DNA from: Miscanthus floridulus
Lineage: Eukaryota > Streptophyta > Magnoliopsida > Poales > Poaceae
Direction of reading: 5' to 3'
NCBI RefSeq assembly: GCF_019320115.1
Contig: NC_089584.1
Location: 99,869,792 to 99,933,791 of the forward strand
DNA length: 64,000 bases
Shown here piece after piece: positions 1-10,050 of the stretch; within the stretch, counting starts at the first letter, position 1; each line of letters opens with the position of its first letter. The notes beneath the pieces were generated by a model. It saw nothing but the letters and a program-made list of their open reading frames with translations, did no database searches and was not told the origin of the DNA. Both the position numbers and the translations under genes were made by a program.

Positions 1-810
1 ACAATAGAATCAAGGCCGAGCACCAAAGACCAGTAGGACTATTGAAGCCCTTAGATGTTCCAATGTGGAAGTGGGAAAGCATATCCATGGATTTTATAAT
101 GGGTTTACCTCGAACCCTGAAAGGCCATGACTCGATTTGGGTAATTGTTGATAGATTGACCAAGGTAGCTCACTTCATAGCTGCAAGGAATGACTATAGA
201 ACTGAGAAGCTCATAGATCTATATGTGGATAACATTCTTAGGCTTCATAGAGCCCCTATGAGCATAATGTATGATCGAGGGACACAATATGTGTCTAAGT
301 TTTGGAAGAGTCTTCACAAGGCAATCGGGACCTGACTAGATTACAACACTGCGTACCACCCTTAGACAGATGGGCAGACAGAGAGAGTGAACCAGATCTT
401 GGAGGATGTGCTCTGGGCTTGTGTTCTAAAATATGGGTCTGATTGGGAGAAGAGTTTGCCACACGCAGAGCTATCTTACAATAATAGTTACTAGGCTAGT
501 CTCAAGATGTCACCATTTGAGTCCTTGTATGGGAGGAAGTGTAGGATCCCTCTGATGTGGTTAGAAGTAGGGGAGAGATCGGTTGTTGGCCCCACAAAGA
601 TCAAGGATGTCGAAGAAGGAGTCGCCCAAGTGTGAGAGAATCTAAAAATTGCTCAAACCCGATAGAAGAGTTACGCAGATAAAATGCGAAGAGACCTTGG
701 GTTTGAAGTTGGGGACTATGTTTACCTCAAAGTCTCCCACTTTGAGGCACCATGAGGTTCCATGTGAGAGGGAAGTTGGTGCCAAGGTATGTAGGACCTT
801 ACCGGATTTG
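1..810 (+). pseudogene. pol: Element A: chromovirus pol, integrase part (5' segment, interrupted by element B)
   Basis: This is the decayed 3' half of a Ty3/gypsy pol gene of chromovirus type. The integrase core signature is clear near 75-170: MDFIMGLPRT, then DSIWVIVDRLTKVAHF. Further on come a YDRGTQ block near 270, the tract that normally reads YHPQTDGQTERVNQ near 352-400, and the DYVYLKVS-like tail near 710-740. Frameshifts and in-frame stops are frequent (for example near 333, 365 and 494), several of them CAG to TAG. The frame stops at 810, where element B begins with TGTAACACCC, and resumes at 17471 after B's target duplication ATTTG. The upstream part of the element lies outside the window. 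Non-functional; the assignment to chromoviruses is secure, the exact family is not. Confidence 0.85.
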
Positions 811-1661
811 TGTAACACCCTAAGATTTGCATTTTTTTAAATAGCTAAATTTGATTTATTTATGCAATTATGTGTGCATTCAAATATAGGAAAATAATAA
901 ATATTGTGAAATTAAAATCAAATATAAGGTTAGTAACCTCTTGATGCATACATGCTGCTGCAAATTTTTTTTTGTAATGATTGGTTTTGATCAAATTTGA
1001 ATTGGATACAAAATCAAATTGAAAATGGTTTGCTAAAACTCTAGAAAATAAAAAGAAAAAGGCTTCCTTCTTTTCTTCCCCTCCCTTCCTCATTCTAGCC
1101 TACTGGCCCAACTCCCTCCCATCGGCCCGCTCGCCCTTTTCTCCTCCTCTCGTTTCCTTCCTCGGCCAGCCCAACCGGGTGAGCTAGCAACCGTTGCCGC
1201 GCCCCCTCCCTCCTTCTCTGTCGCTGACGGCCCAGGCCCTCTTGTCGGCGCCGTCGCCCACCTCCCACGTCCTACGCCAGTCAAGGCCACAACTATCGCC
1301 GCGCCCACCTCGCATTGTGGGAGCATCCTCCCTGTGCCCCGGCCTCTACTAAAGGAGGTCCAGACCCCGTCGCCACCCCCCGCTGCCTCCCCCGCTACAC
1401 TCTCATGTTCACCCATGCACACGCAAGCCACAACCGCCACACAGGAGCGCTGAGGTCCGCCGTCCGTCCCTCCGCGCGGTCCGCCATCCCCAAGCCATTT
1501 TTGTCTTCATTTTCCTCCACGGTGAGACCCCCTTGCTCCCCTCCTTCTCCCCATGCCTTTACTTTCGTAAATCATGGCCTCTAGGGCCCTAGCCGTGAGC
1601 GCCAGGGACCTCCGCGCCGCCGGCCATGGCGACCACCGCGTCGGCCGCGTTCTCCGGCCGC

Positions 1662-2131
1662 TGTCGACGAAATATGGTCGGCAGTCTACCTAGGGGTATG
1701 CCCAAGGTAGTAGATTGTCGGCAGACAGATGCGCAAACCACAAACAAGATGGTGACGCAAGACAGACACGAGGTTTTATCCAGGTTCGGCCGCCGCGAAG
1801 GCGTAATACCTACGTCCTGCGTCTGATTGTATTGCTGTATGTCAATAAGAGATGTTTTTTAGAGGGGTCCCCTGCCCGCCTTATATAGTCCGGGGGCAGG
1901 GTTACAGATCTGGAAACTAATCCTAGCCAGTTACAATTGCCATAGGTGGCCGGATGAGGATTCCTATTCTAACCGACCAAGATCTTGCTTGATCTCTAAA
2001 TCTGCCTTGATTCCTTGTGTGGGATTCCGAACAGGTTGGCTAGGCCGCGCGTCATCTTCTAGTGGACTGGACCCCCTGATCCGGGCCACCGCAAGCCTAG
2101 CCGTAAGGGTATAGGGGTTAATACCCCCACA
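1662..2131 (-). repeat. LTR of F2 (3' LTR in element orientation)
   Basis: 470 bp, TGTCGACG at one end and CCCCCACA at the other, so it reads TGTGGGGG...CGACA in element orientation. A TATATAA box lies on the minus strand at 1881-1887, which supports minus-strand transcription. The sequence around 1860-1910 (CCGCCTTATATAGTCC) recurs in both LTRs of element F near 48090 and 62960, so this is the same family. Confidence 0.88.
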
Positions 2132-2790
2132 GCTAGTCCCCGAGCACCATGTATTATGCTACGACACGCCGTTCGATCTCCTTCGACTAATGCGATCTGT
2201 CTTCATGTTATCTCCAACTGATTGAAACATTGACCAATCGAATGTGCCAGCATTCTGGTCAAAACAGAGAGCAGTAGACCACAATTATAGCCAAAGATTT
2301 CGGTTGTCCGAAGAATGCACGGTGCTCTTAAATAAAAAAGAAAAAAGATTTCTTTCCTTATCAAGTGTGCCCACTTGTATTTCTGAAAAGAAATGTAAGT
2401 GACCCTTGGACAATAGTAATTCTGGCAATCAGTCAAAGCATAGGGGTCGATAAAATAAACACATTCACCACAAGGTGAAGTGTGCCCACTTAGTCCCCGA
2501 GCCTGGTAGTAGGTGATGTAGGCACGTGGTGCCAGGGTCTAAAAAGAATTTCCACTGAAGTTAAGAATCCAATCGTCGTACAAGCAATACGAGATGCACC
2601 GGCAGGTGCATCATACCGATGTAGTCCCCGAGCTTGCTGGAAGGCGAAGTATAAGCCTTGTAGCAAGGTCCAAATAAATGCCTCTCGACTGTATGTGAGT
2701 ACAAATCATATGTAGCCGAGGAGAGCGGTCTCCAAGCAGTGGTCGGAACAGTCCCCGAGCACGGTAGTGGTAGACAGTGCACCCTTTCCT
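2132..2790. other. F2 non-coding 3' region with reiterated polypurine-like motifs
   Basis: The first bases after the LTR (GCTAGTCCCCGAGCACC) read on the minus strand as a purine-rich tract ending at the LTR, which is the expected polypurine tract. The core AGTCCCCGAGC recurs near 2491, 2622 and 2751. Part of this stretch is also present at 48740-48800 in element F. I see no convincing gene. Confidence 0.6.
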
Positions 2791-5775
2791 TCAGGGGCTC
2801 TGTCTGTATTATGAGATTGGGATTTGCAATCTGCATCCCAACTCGATTCTTCTTGTCTCCACCTTCATTCATCTTTGTGAAGCATATGGCGGCTTCCATC
2901 CCCATTTCGACTTCTTTCGCCATCTTTTATGTCTATGAAAGAAAGGAAGCGGCGGCTCGAAGATAGCCGGAGGTGTGTACCTCAATCTTTGTGATGGGAT
3001 GAAGGCCCAGTACCTGCACTGCCCTTGGAACACATCGCTTGACGACTGGTACAAGAAGTGGTTCTACATCCGTGAAGAGCCAAACACGATCACACTGTGC
3101 GACGTGGGGTTCATTCCAGAGAAGAAGACCAGCTGGTCGGAGAAGCCCGAGCACCTGGAACAGATCCCAGAACTACTTGGGATGATCCCGTGGAAGAAAC
3201 TGGACGGTCCGAGCATGGTCGAGAACTTCATCAGCCGAAGGATCTAGCCCTGCCAGAGGAGTTGGAGAGGAGGGTACATCCCGGCTACGAGTACCAAGGT
3301 AGCATAGACCCAACGAGGACCAGGCAAGAGGCGCTTGACAAGATCGAAGTCAAAGCCAGAATTGGAGAGGTATTTAACTTAGCTGATCCAAATTATGTTA
3401 GATTGAGCAACATCGAGCACGCTTTCAAGCTTGCCCGACCTCCCCCAAAGGTAAATCATTCTGCCTTGTACCCGTAGTTTTATGTTGCAACAGAAACTTA
3501 CTGTGTTATCTCCTTTGTGTTTCCCAGATTAATGGTCGGGATAGAGCAACAGTGTTCGTATCACCACCCCTGGTGTAGATTGGCCGCAAGTTGGCGGCCC
3601 AACTGCCTAGACCAGCACCAGGATCAAAGACGTCGACTGGGCGGTGCTCGGAGTTGGAGAGGAGGCAGCGGCCAAGGCTACTGGTAAGCGGCCGGTGGCC
3701 AGCAAGCGTCGTTAGGCGATCTTCACTCTGTCGGATGATGACACAGAGGAGGGAGAGAATGCAGACATCTTCCAACTCGTCCCTCGAAAGAGGAGGAGGC
3801 AACTGGAGTTGATGGAGCAAGGCGGCTCCTTCGTGTTGGTGGGGCCCACATCGCCGACCACTGCAGTGCGAAGGACAAGCGGTGGAGGGGTCGAGCACCA
3901 AGCCCTAGCATCGGTGCTGGATGTAGAGGGAGACCAGGTGTCACCCGCACAGCATGTGGAGCAAGCACGGCCGAAGAGACGTGCCTTTGCCACATCATTC
4001 CACGCTTCCAATATGTAAGTATTAGTAACTTTGATGTAAGCTTGCAATTTTTATTGATTATGGTTGCCTTCTGAACCATATCTCGGATATACTAGGTCGG
4101 CGTCCACCGAAAATCCGGATCAACTAGCCGGGAGCGGCATGGCTCTGCCGGCAATTGTAGAGAAGACTGCCCAGCAGCCGGCCATGGAGGAAAACATAGC
4201 AGAAGGTCCACCGGAGCCTCAGACCACAAGCGGTCAGACAACAGTCCCCGAGTAGGGGGTCGAGGGAAGAGCTGAGCCAAGCACAAGTGCTCCGAGCACT
4301 AACCCTGCTGAGGGCGACACTTCAGCACCAAGGGTAATGGGATAGACCGAGGAGTAGCAGCCGGAGGTAATAGCATAGAGCACGTTTGTCGATGCTACGA
4401 CCCATGGGAAGGCCATAGTGATCGCAGAAGCTACAAACTCCGGACTAGCACCGCTACCCAAAGAAGAGGTCGAAGAGGACGAAGTAGAGGAGGTCCTGGG
4501 CCATCCACAAGACAAACGAGAACATGTATATATGTCGCGCTAGTGGAACGACCAATGGGTTGTTCATGAGGAAATCCCAGAGGTCAAAGAGACCATGAAA
4601 GTTGAACGAGCGGCGAAACGACTGGTGACGGAAGTCCAGGTATGTTTGCTTCACCACCTGATCTTGCTATCCAGTCAAACTGTCTTACTTAGCTTTTTAC
4701 ATGCAGGACTTGATGAAGACCGCAAGGTACCAAAAGAAGTGCTTCGACCAGATTGAGGGGTCACAGCAAGCAATAAAGAACTGGCAGCCGAAGTGGAACG
4801 CTTGCGCCACCAACTTGAAGCCACCAACCATGAGAGGACGGAGCAAGAGGCGTAGAACTAGAACCTGGTCGTCCAGCTCAGTAACAAAGAGCAGGAAAGA
4901 ACAAGTAAGTTGTCACTTTATCATAATGAGTGTATGACAAGTGTTGTTGCGTTGTTGGTAGTAACAGCTGTAGTGCAGGCTTAGAAGCTGAAGTAGTCCA
5001 TCTCCGAGAGGAGAATAGCCGTGCGGTCGTAGAGTGTGATCGCCTGAAGGAGGACAACAAGAAACTGGCACATGACCAGTCGCAGCTATGGGACCACATG
5101 ACCAAGTTGAAGGAGGAACTGAAAAGTAAGTGTTCTAGACCCCCTTGCTCACTTTTGTTGCCCGCCTTATCTTGTCGTGGCATGACGTTTTAATGTCTTG
5201 TGCAATTTGTAGTTTTAAAAGTCAATGCCAAGAAGCATCTGGAAGCCGTGATAAAAGAACGTGATGGCTGGAAGGCGCAGTGCCAAGAGATCACCAAGGA
5301 TCGGGACGCATGGAAGAAACGGTGCTAGGAAGTGGCAACGGGCATTTTGCCAGTCCTCAACCTTATCGATCCAACGCTTACAGAGGACGTGCCAAGGACG
5401 CCATAGCTTGGACTAGTCGATAGATGCTGAAAGGCATGGGGATGGTTCCAAGAGTTCGTGAAGGAGGCGGGTGAGTACACAGGCGCACATGTACTAAGCA
5501 TGGTGTGTGCTCACTACCGCTTGATCAATCTCAAACGCCTGGAGGCTGGATACCCGAAGGAGGTAGATCTAGACAAGGCTGAGGAGCTTCGGATGACCCA
5601 GCTGGACTTGTCGGCAAAAATAATTGGCGACATTAACCTATGTGGAGGCGGGACAGCACCTGTACAGGGTACGCCATCAACAAGTCAGCTTGAAGCGCCA
5701 TCAGTTTTAAGCCAACCGGCGAAGCCTGTGGTCTCGACCAGCCAGGCATCGGCGGGGCCATCTTCTTCAGCTTGA
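2791..5775 (+). pseudogene. F2 antisense additional ORF, Transposase_28-type (PF04195-like) gene, spliced, broken
   Basis: The reading frame near 2800-3250 encodes a Transposase_28-like domain: LHPNSILLVSTFIHLCEAY, then HFDFFRHL, GGVYLNLCDGMK, WNTSLDDWYKKWFYIREE and KKTSWSEKPEHLEQIPELL. This is a plant domain of unknown function seen as an extra gene in Tat-type elements. The N-terminal part present in the copy at 49287 is missing here, apparently by a deletion of about 500 bp. A one-base frameshift follows ISRRI near 3245. Downstream segments are joined by good GT-AG introns (3451-3527, about 4015-4095, 4639-4706, about 4904-4978 and 5125-5211). The later exons encode a charged, probably coiled-coil region and end ...AGPSSSA at 5775. 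The gene runs opposite to the retrotransposon. Function unknown. Confidence 0.75.
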
Positions 5776-6252
5776 CCAGTACAAGAGTCCCCGAGACTCG
5801 AGCAGGATGTCAGGAGCAGCGAGCAGCAGGTGCTGCGTGCCCCGACTAGCCAATAGGATAGGCTATAGCTGTAGAAGAAGATGTAGTTGTGTTATTGTAA
5901 ACTTGTACCTTTTCAGGCAAGCTTGTAATAACGTAACTGTATATCATCATAAGCTTGTTTGTTTTGTATAAAACGTATTTAAGCCTGTAACTCGTGTTGG
6001 TGTAACTAAGTGAGAACATGTTAGCGTTCTGTTTAGTTGTACCAGTTTAGTCGACATGTAATCCTGAAAGGTTTGTATGGCCCTGGTTTGTCATGTGGTC
6101 GGAGTGTGAGGTGCGTGACATGTGCACACGTGGACGCAGACAAGTCAAACCAGAGGGGACCTACCGATCACCCGTAGCATAGAGAGTAGATGCCATGCAC
6201 GCGTTGGGAGGAACCAGAGACAGGGCCTGCTCCGAAAACCCGGGAAGGAATG
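5776..6252. other. F2 residual 3' flank of the antisense gene up to the truncation point
   Basis: Noncoding. It starts with the AGTCCCCGAG motif at 5786 and ends in a stretch whose word order (ACCGATCACCCGTAGCAT, AGGAACCAGAGACAGGG) recalls the 261-bp duplicated unit at 52745-53265 of element F. The element breaks off at 6252. Confidence 0.55.
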
Positions 6253-6983
6253 GTTCTCGGCCTAGGCGAGGTCGCCTTCATCTCCTCTCTCTCCTAGTGC
6301 TTTTGGCTCATCGAACTAAGGTTCATAGGCCTCGTTTCCCATGCGTCGGCGAGCTTCTCACCGCCATTCATGGCCGCCGCCGCGCCGGTCTTTATTCTAG
6401 CGGCAGCACCCCTTTCTCTCTCCCTCCCATCTTTTCTCTACCGTCCATCGCTTGATCAATGACCCAGGGTGGCCGATACACCTTCGTGGGCCATTTTGCT
6501 AAAGAGACCCCCAGGTTTCGCCAAATTGAACCCGCAGTCCTCGGTCGATTCAAAAATCCCAGATTTGATTATATTTAAATATGAGAATAGTTCATTCTAA
6601 TTACAGAAATGCCACTAGATTTGTTTTGCTCATAAAAACTTCGTTTGAACTCCGATTTTGACCCATTCCACTTGCGTTAGTTTCGTAATTGCATAATCTA
6701 CGTGTTAATGCCACTATTAACCATGTTTGCAACTTTTTAAATTTCATAGTTAGGTTTACTTAATTAATTTGCTATAGGAAATTTTGTTTAAATCATAACT
6801 TTCGCGTTTTAGCTCCGATTTTCATGAACTTCGCGTTGACGTGATCGTAGCGAGATATAGAATCTTTTCATAAACATTTTATCTTGTTTTCTATACTACT
6901 GGTGTACTGTTCTAACTATAGGTTTGTTTGCTTTGCATGAATGTTCCTGAAATGTTGTATGTTGCCGTGTTGGTCGTGTTCAG

Positions 6984-7055
6984 ACGGTGAGGAGAACGTT
7001 GGAGACCAAGAGTTCTTTGACGACCAGCAGGACCAGTAGGAGTTTGTTAACCAAG
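6984..7055 (+). other. LTR-embedded exon-like block (i) of element B, 72 bp
   Basis: The block is bounded by GTGTTCAG| upstream and |GCAAGT downstream. The phase is two bases, 23 codons, one base. It encodes an acidic, Gln-rich peptide (GEENVGDQEFFDDQQDQ, a TAG at codon 18, then EFVNQ). The 3' LTR copy is 16134-16205. The solo LTR H has a block of identical length and phase at 57749-57820, and element D a 153-bp one. Interpretation as an exon with a GC-AG intron is an inference. Confidence 0.5.
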
Positions 7056-8052
7056 GCAAGTATAGCATGGGATCTACCTTGATGTCCTATTCACCATTTA
7101 TTAATTACGCATTTGCATGTGTCTAATTTTGATACCCGTAAGGACATCCTAGTGGTTAAATATCCTGTTTTCCTTGACTATTAAGGGTTATATGCACATG
7201 GGTAGTTGCTAGCGCTCAATGTAACTGTACATGATCCAAATATGAATAATGGTTCTATGGAAGGAAAAGGTAAAAGTTGCTTTTAAGCAACTGAATTATA
7301 GGGCGAAGGAGCAAATGACTTTTGATCATGATGCTATCGGCCCTCCATAAGGACTTATCTGTCGGCAAAAGCTGGGACTGACAGTGCAACCGTGAGGGTC
7401 ACATGGCTCTGACTTTATCTCAGTAATAGGATCTTTTCTAGCTTGTTAGACGTTACCTTTATGGCGCAAAAGGGGCTTGCCACGTTGGGTATAGGGTTGC
7501 CTCTGTTCCTATGTGTATAGCCACGAAGGATTTGTGACATAGGAAAGGGGGGTTCCTATATCTGCCTACCGAGGAAACCTAGCGGCCCTAACTTGTTAGA
7601 GAAACCTATGAAATGGCTTCATAGTGTACCCCGCCCGCTCACCTTGGCAGTGTTATGGGAGTAATTAACCCGGGCACGTGGGAAACATGACTCATGGTGA
7701 ATGTGCACAACCTCTGCAGAGTGTTACAAACTGTTATAACAGCCGTGCTCATGGTCACGAGCGGCCTGGAAAACTCATAGAATAACTGGTTATTTGTTGT
7801 TTATTTTTGATGTTCTACGATGATACTATGATACAATTGATTCTGATATCTGATCATGTGGGTTTAATTGGGGCTTAAGCATAACTTGATAATAGTTGAT
7901 GATAAAATCTTGACTTACTACAAGTGCTAACCATAGTAAACCAGAGTCATCCTTTTTGAGCTTTCATAACCCCATGTTATCTTGTTAAGTACGAGAAGTA
8001 CTTACGCTTGTTTACTTTCAACATTTGGATAAAAATCCCAGATGGGTAACAG

Positions 8053-8090
8053 ATGTCAATGAGTATGAGGAGTTTCTAGAGGACTTTTAG
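8053..8090 (+). other. LTR-embedded exon-like block (ii) of element B
   Basis: It follows GGTAACAG| and starts AT, which with the final G of block (i) gives GAT. It then reads DVNEYEEFLEDF and stops at TAG. The 3' LTR copy (17206-17243) reads DVNEYEEFPEDF and stops. H has D-NGYEEFPEDVQDY and a stop at 58747-58790. The distance from block (i) is 997 bp. Confidence 0.5.
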
Positions 8091-8315
8091 GCTTGTGGTC
8101 AACCAGCTGATCGTCCTTGTGTTTGAGCTACCACGAGAGAGCTACCTTTTTATTTTCCGCTGTGTTTTGTAAGACTATGTGATGGTATTATTCGTGATGT
8201 AAGAAACACCGTGATGATACTCTATGTAATTTATCAACTTATGTGTGTGACTGATCCCTGGGCACACATTAGTTTTATGCATTCAATTTTATCCTTAAAA
8301 TTGGGTGTGACAAAT

Positions 8316-8327
8316 TGGTATCAGAGC
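8316..8327 (+). other. Primer binding site of element B (tRNA-iMet type)
   Basis: TGGTATCAGAGC, complementary to the 3' end of initiator methionine tRNA, lies three bases after the LTR end at 8312. This is the usual priming site of chromoviruses. Confidence 0.95.
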
Positions 8328-8503
8328 CAGGTTGACTATAGGACGCAAGCCTAGTTAGAGATGGTCGTTTTAGCATCTTTGCTCCACTGGTTTCCTGCTT
8401 ACTGTCTTATTCTTGTTATTTTACTAAAATATTTATGCTTTTCATACCTTAATCTATTATATAAAATTGTTGATTCTAATTCTATCTTACTCTAAATCTA
8501 TAA

Positions 8504-9361
8504 ATGTCTCGTAACCCGAAGACCGCCCGCCTCAGCACTGCAGGCTACCGTGCCATGTTCACCCCCCGTGCTCCACTATTGGAGAAGGAGATTGTGGTCA
8601 TCTCCGATGATGAGGAGTGGATGGCTACCCCGACACCTGCACCTGCACCTGCTCCTACTCCAGCTGTTGCACCTGTCTATGCTGTTGTAGCTACACCAAC
8701 AGAGTCATCGGCTACTTCACCAACGCGTGTGCCACCCCCAGCTGTCCCTGTGGTGGAAGAGGAGATGGGTTGGACGTGCAAATACTACTTCAAACAGGCC
8801 CCAGAGATGGCCTACTACCACACCCTCCTTACTCAGGTGCTGGATGACTACTACACTGACCTGCACGTCTCCATCAACTATCATTGTGCAGAGTACCAGC
8901 ACCCTTTGGAGGCAACTTTTTGGAAGGTAGAGCTGGTTGTCACCGCCTGGAACGACATAAAGAATGCACATGAGGTGGAGACTGTCCACAGTGCCACTGC
9001 CAGACGGGCTCATGCATTGGATGACATGGAAGATGCAGCGCAAGACGCTTACATCTACTACCATGGTCGTCGTTTTGAGGCCATGAAGGAGGATCGTTTT
9101 AGGTTCCTTCCTCGCAATGATCATGAGGGTAATTGGTAGGTTCTGGCACCACCAGAAAGTGATCCAACTCTGGGAGCAATAGTGCAACATGTCCATGCCA
9201 TGCAAGGGGTAGATGAAGAAGTCAAGGGAGAGCTGCGTGCATCGCAGAGGGCCGGGAGGCGTCTCCAAAAGCAAGTTGATGAACTACGAGCTCAACTTGG
9301 GCTGCCACCGATCTACAAGAAGAAGCCCCGATCGTTCACCATGGTTGACACCGCCCCATAG
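8504..9361 (+). pseudogene. Element B additional ORF upstream of gag (orf0-like)
   Basis: The frame has ATG at 8504, an in-frame TAG at 9137-9139 after residue 211, and the next stop TAG at 9359-9361, giving 286 codons in one frame. The N-terminus is basic and is followed by EIVVISDDEEW, a low-complexity Pro/Ala/Thr stretch (residues 40-85), and a folded-looking region with WTCKYYFKQAPEMAYYH, ATFWKVELVVTAW and YIYYHGRRFEAM. After the TAG a charged heptad-like tail (ASQRAGRRLQKQVDELRAQL) suggests a coiled coil. I have no function for it. From memory, an extra ORF in this position has been reported for rice RIRE3/RIRE8-type elements. The first TAG is one transition from CAG. The last codon reads TAG|GTGTT and could be a mutated CAG|GT splice donor. 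Confidence 0.7.
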
Positions 9362-10050
9362 GTGTTAGGTGCCTTGTTTAAAGCTACGATGTTGTTAGTT
9401 CGTGTGTCATGTCTAGTCTTGTTTGGCTTGTGAACTTTAGTGATTAGATGTTTTTAATTGTGAACTTGGATGATTTGGAGTTTGTTTGATTGCTGGAGGT
9501 TTGTGGGCATGTCCACAAATTCCATAGATTTGAACCTTAAGTTTAGATGTGGTCTTAATGCAGATGGGTTTGCTTTATCATATCTTTGCTGTGCTGTTTT
9601 CTGGAGCAGCCTGTGTTCTTTATCTTGTATCTCGAGATCTGAGCTGCCAAAAATTCTAAAATTTTTATGGAGATATCTAGACTTCTGTATCTTTCAAATG
9701 TCTCTAGAATCACATCAATATCTATTCAGGTTTGTGAGATCTAGCTGTCACAAGTTGATGTTTCTGTGCAGCCTGGAACCCAGAATAGATTCGGTTTAGC
9801 TCTGTTTTTGACCATGTGTATATTAGAATCTGTAAAAGTGTTCTAAATAAAAGTTGTAGCTGATCTCCTAAGCTTTCTAACCATTCTTGGTACGCCTCTG
9901 TTGGGTCTCTGAAACTCAAGTTATGACAGATTTACCAAACTGCTGTAATTGAATCTTGTCCAGAAAAATCTTCAGTGTTGTTCCTTATCTTTTATAAGTT
10001 CTCTATAATTTGGAAATCTCTAAAATTTTGCGCATTTGTTTGGAAAACAG
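9362..10050 (+). other. Spacer between orf0-like ORF and gag of element B; possible intron
   Basis: AT-rich and without a conserved ORF. It begins GTGTTAGG and ends TGGAAAACAG directly before the gag ATG at 10051, so it has GT...AG ends. The upstream ORF and gag are in register if it is removed. Splicing is a hypothesis. Confidence 0.4.

Larger units (their letters stand above)
1662..6252 (-). mobile_element. F2: truncated Tat-lineage Ty3/gypsy element, 3' LTR plus antisense ORF only
   Basis: The 4591-bp insert lies between GCCGC (ends 1661) and GTTCTCGG (starts 6253), which are directly joined in the uninterrupted 3' LTR at 15400-15410. The left end is a normal LTR edge (TGTCGACGAAATATGG on the + strand). 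The next 470 bp match the LTR of element F in layout and end in CCCCCACA. A Transposase_28-type gene on the + strand follows, antisense to the element. Gag, pol and the second LTR are absent. The right end near 6100-6250 resembles the repeated region at 52800-52920 of element F. No target duplication is visible. Confidence 0.85.
811..8312 (+). repeat. 5' LTR of element B (interrupted by F2 at 1662-6252)
   Basis: The LTR begins TGTAACACCC and ends GTGACA immediately before the primer site. It has an AT-rich start, a GC-rich middle (about 1090-1660 and 6250-6480) and an AT-rich 3' half. The open frames in the GC-rich part on both strands are not conserved genes. The 3' half carries the two exon-like blocks described at 6984-7055 and 8053-8090. 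The 3' LTR at 14550 has the same order without the F2 insertion. Confidence 0.93.

Noticed and set aside
1090..1584. Open frames in the GC-rich part of the B LTR (also 14831-15605)
   Set aside because: GC-rich sequence lacks stops; both strands are open, and frames differ between LTR copies.
8717..9274. 185-codon minus-strand frame opposite the orf0-like ORF
   Set aside because: The plus-strand frame has clear domain-like organisation and the right place in the element; the minus frame has none.
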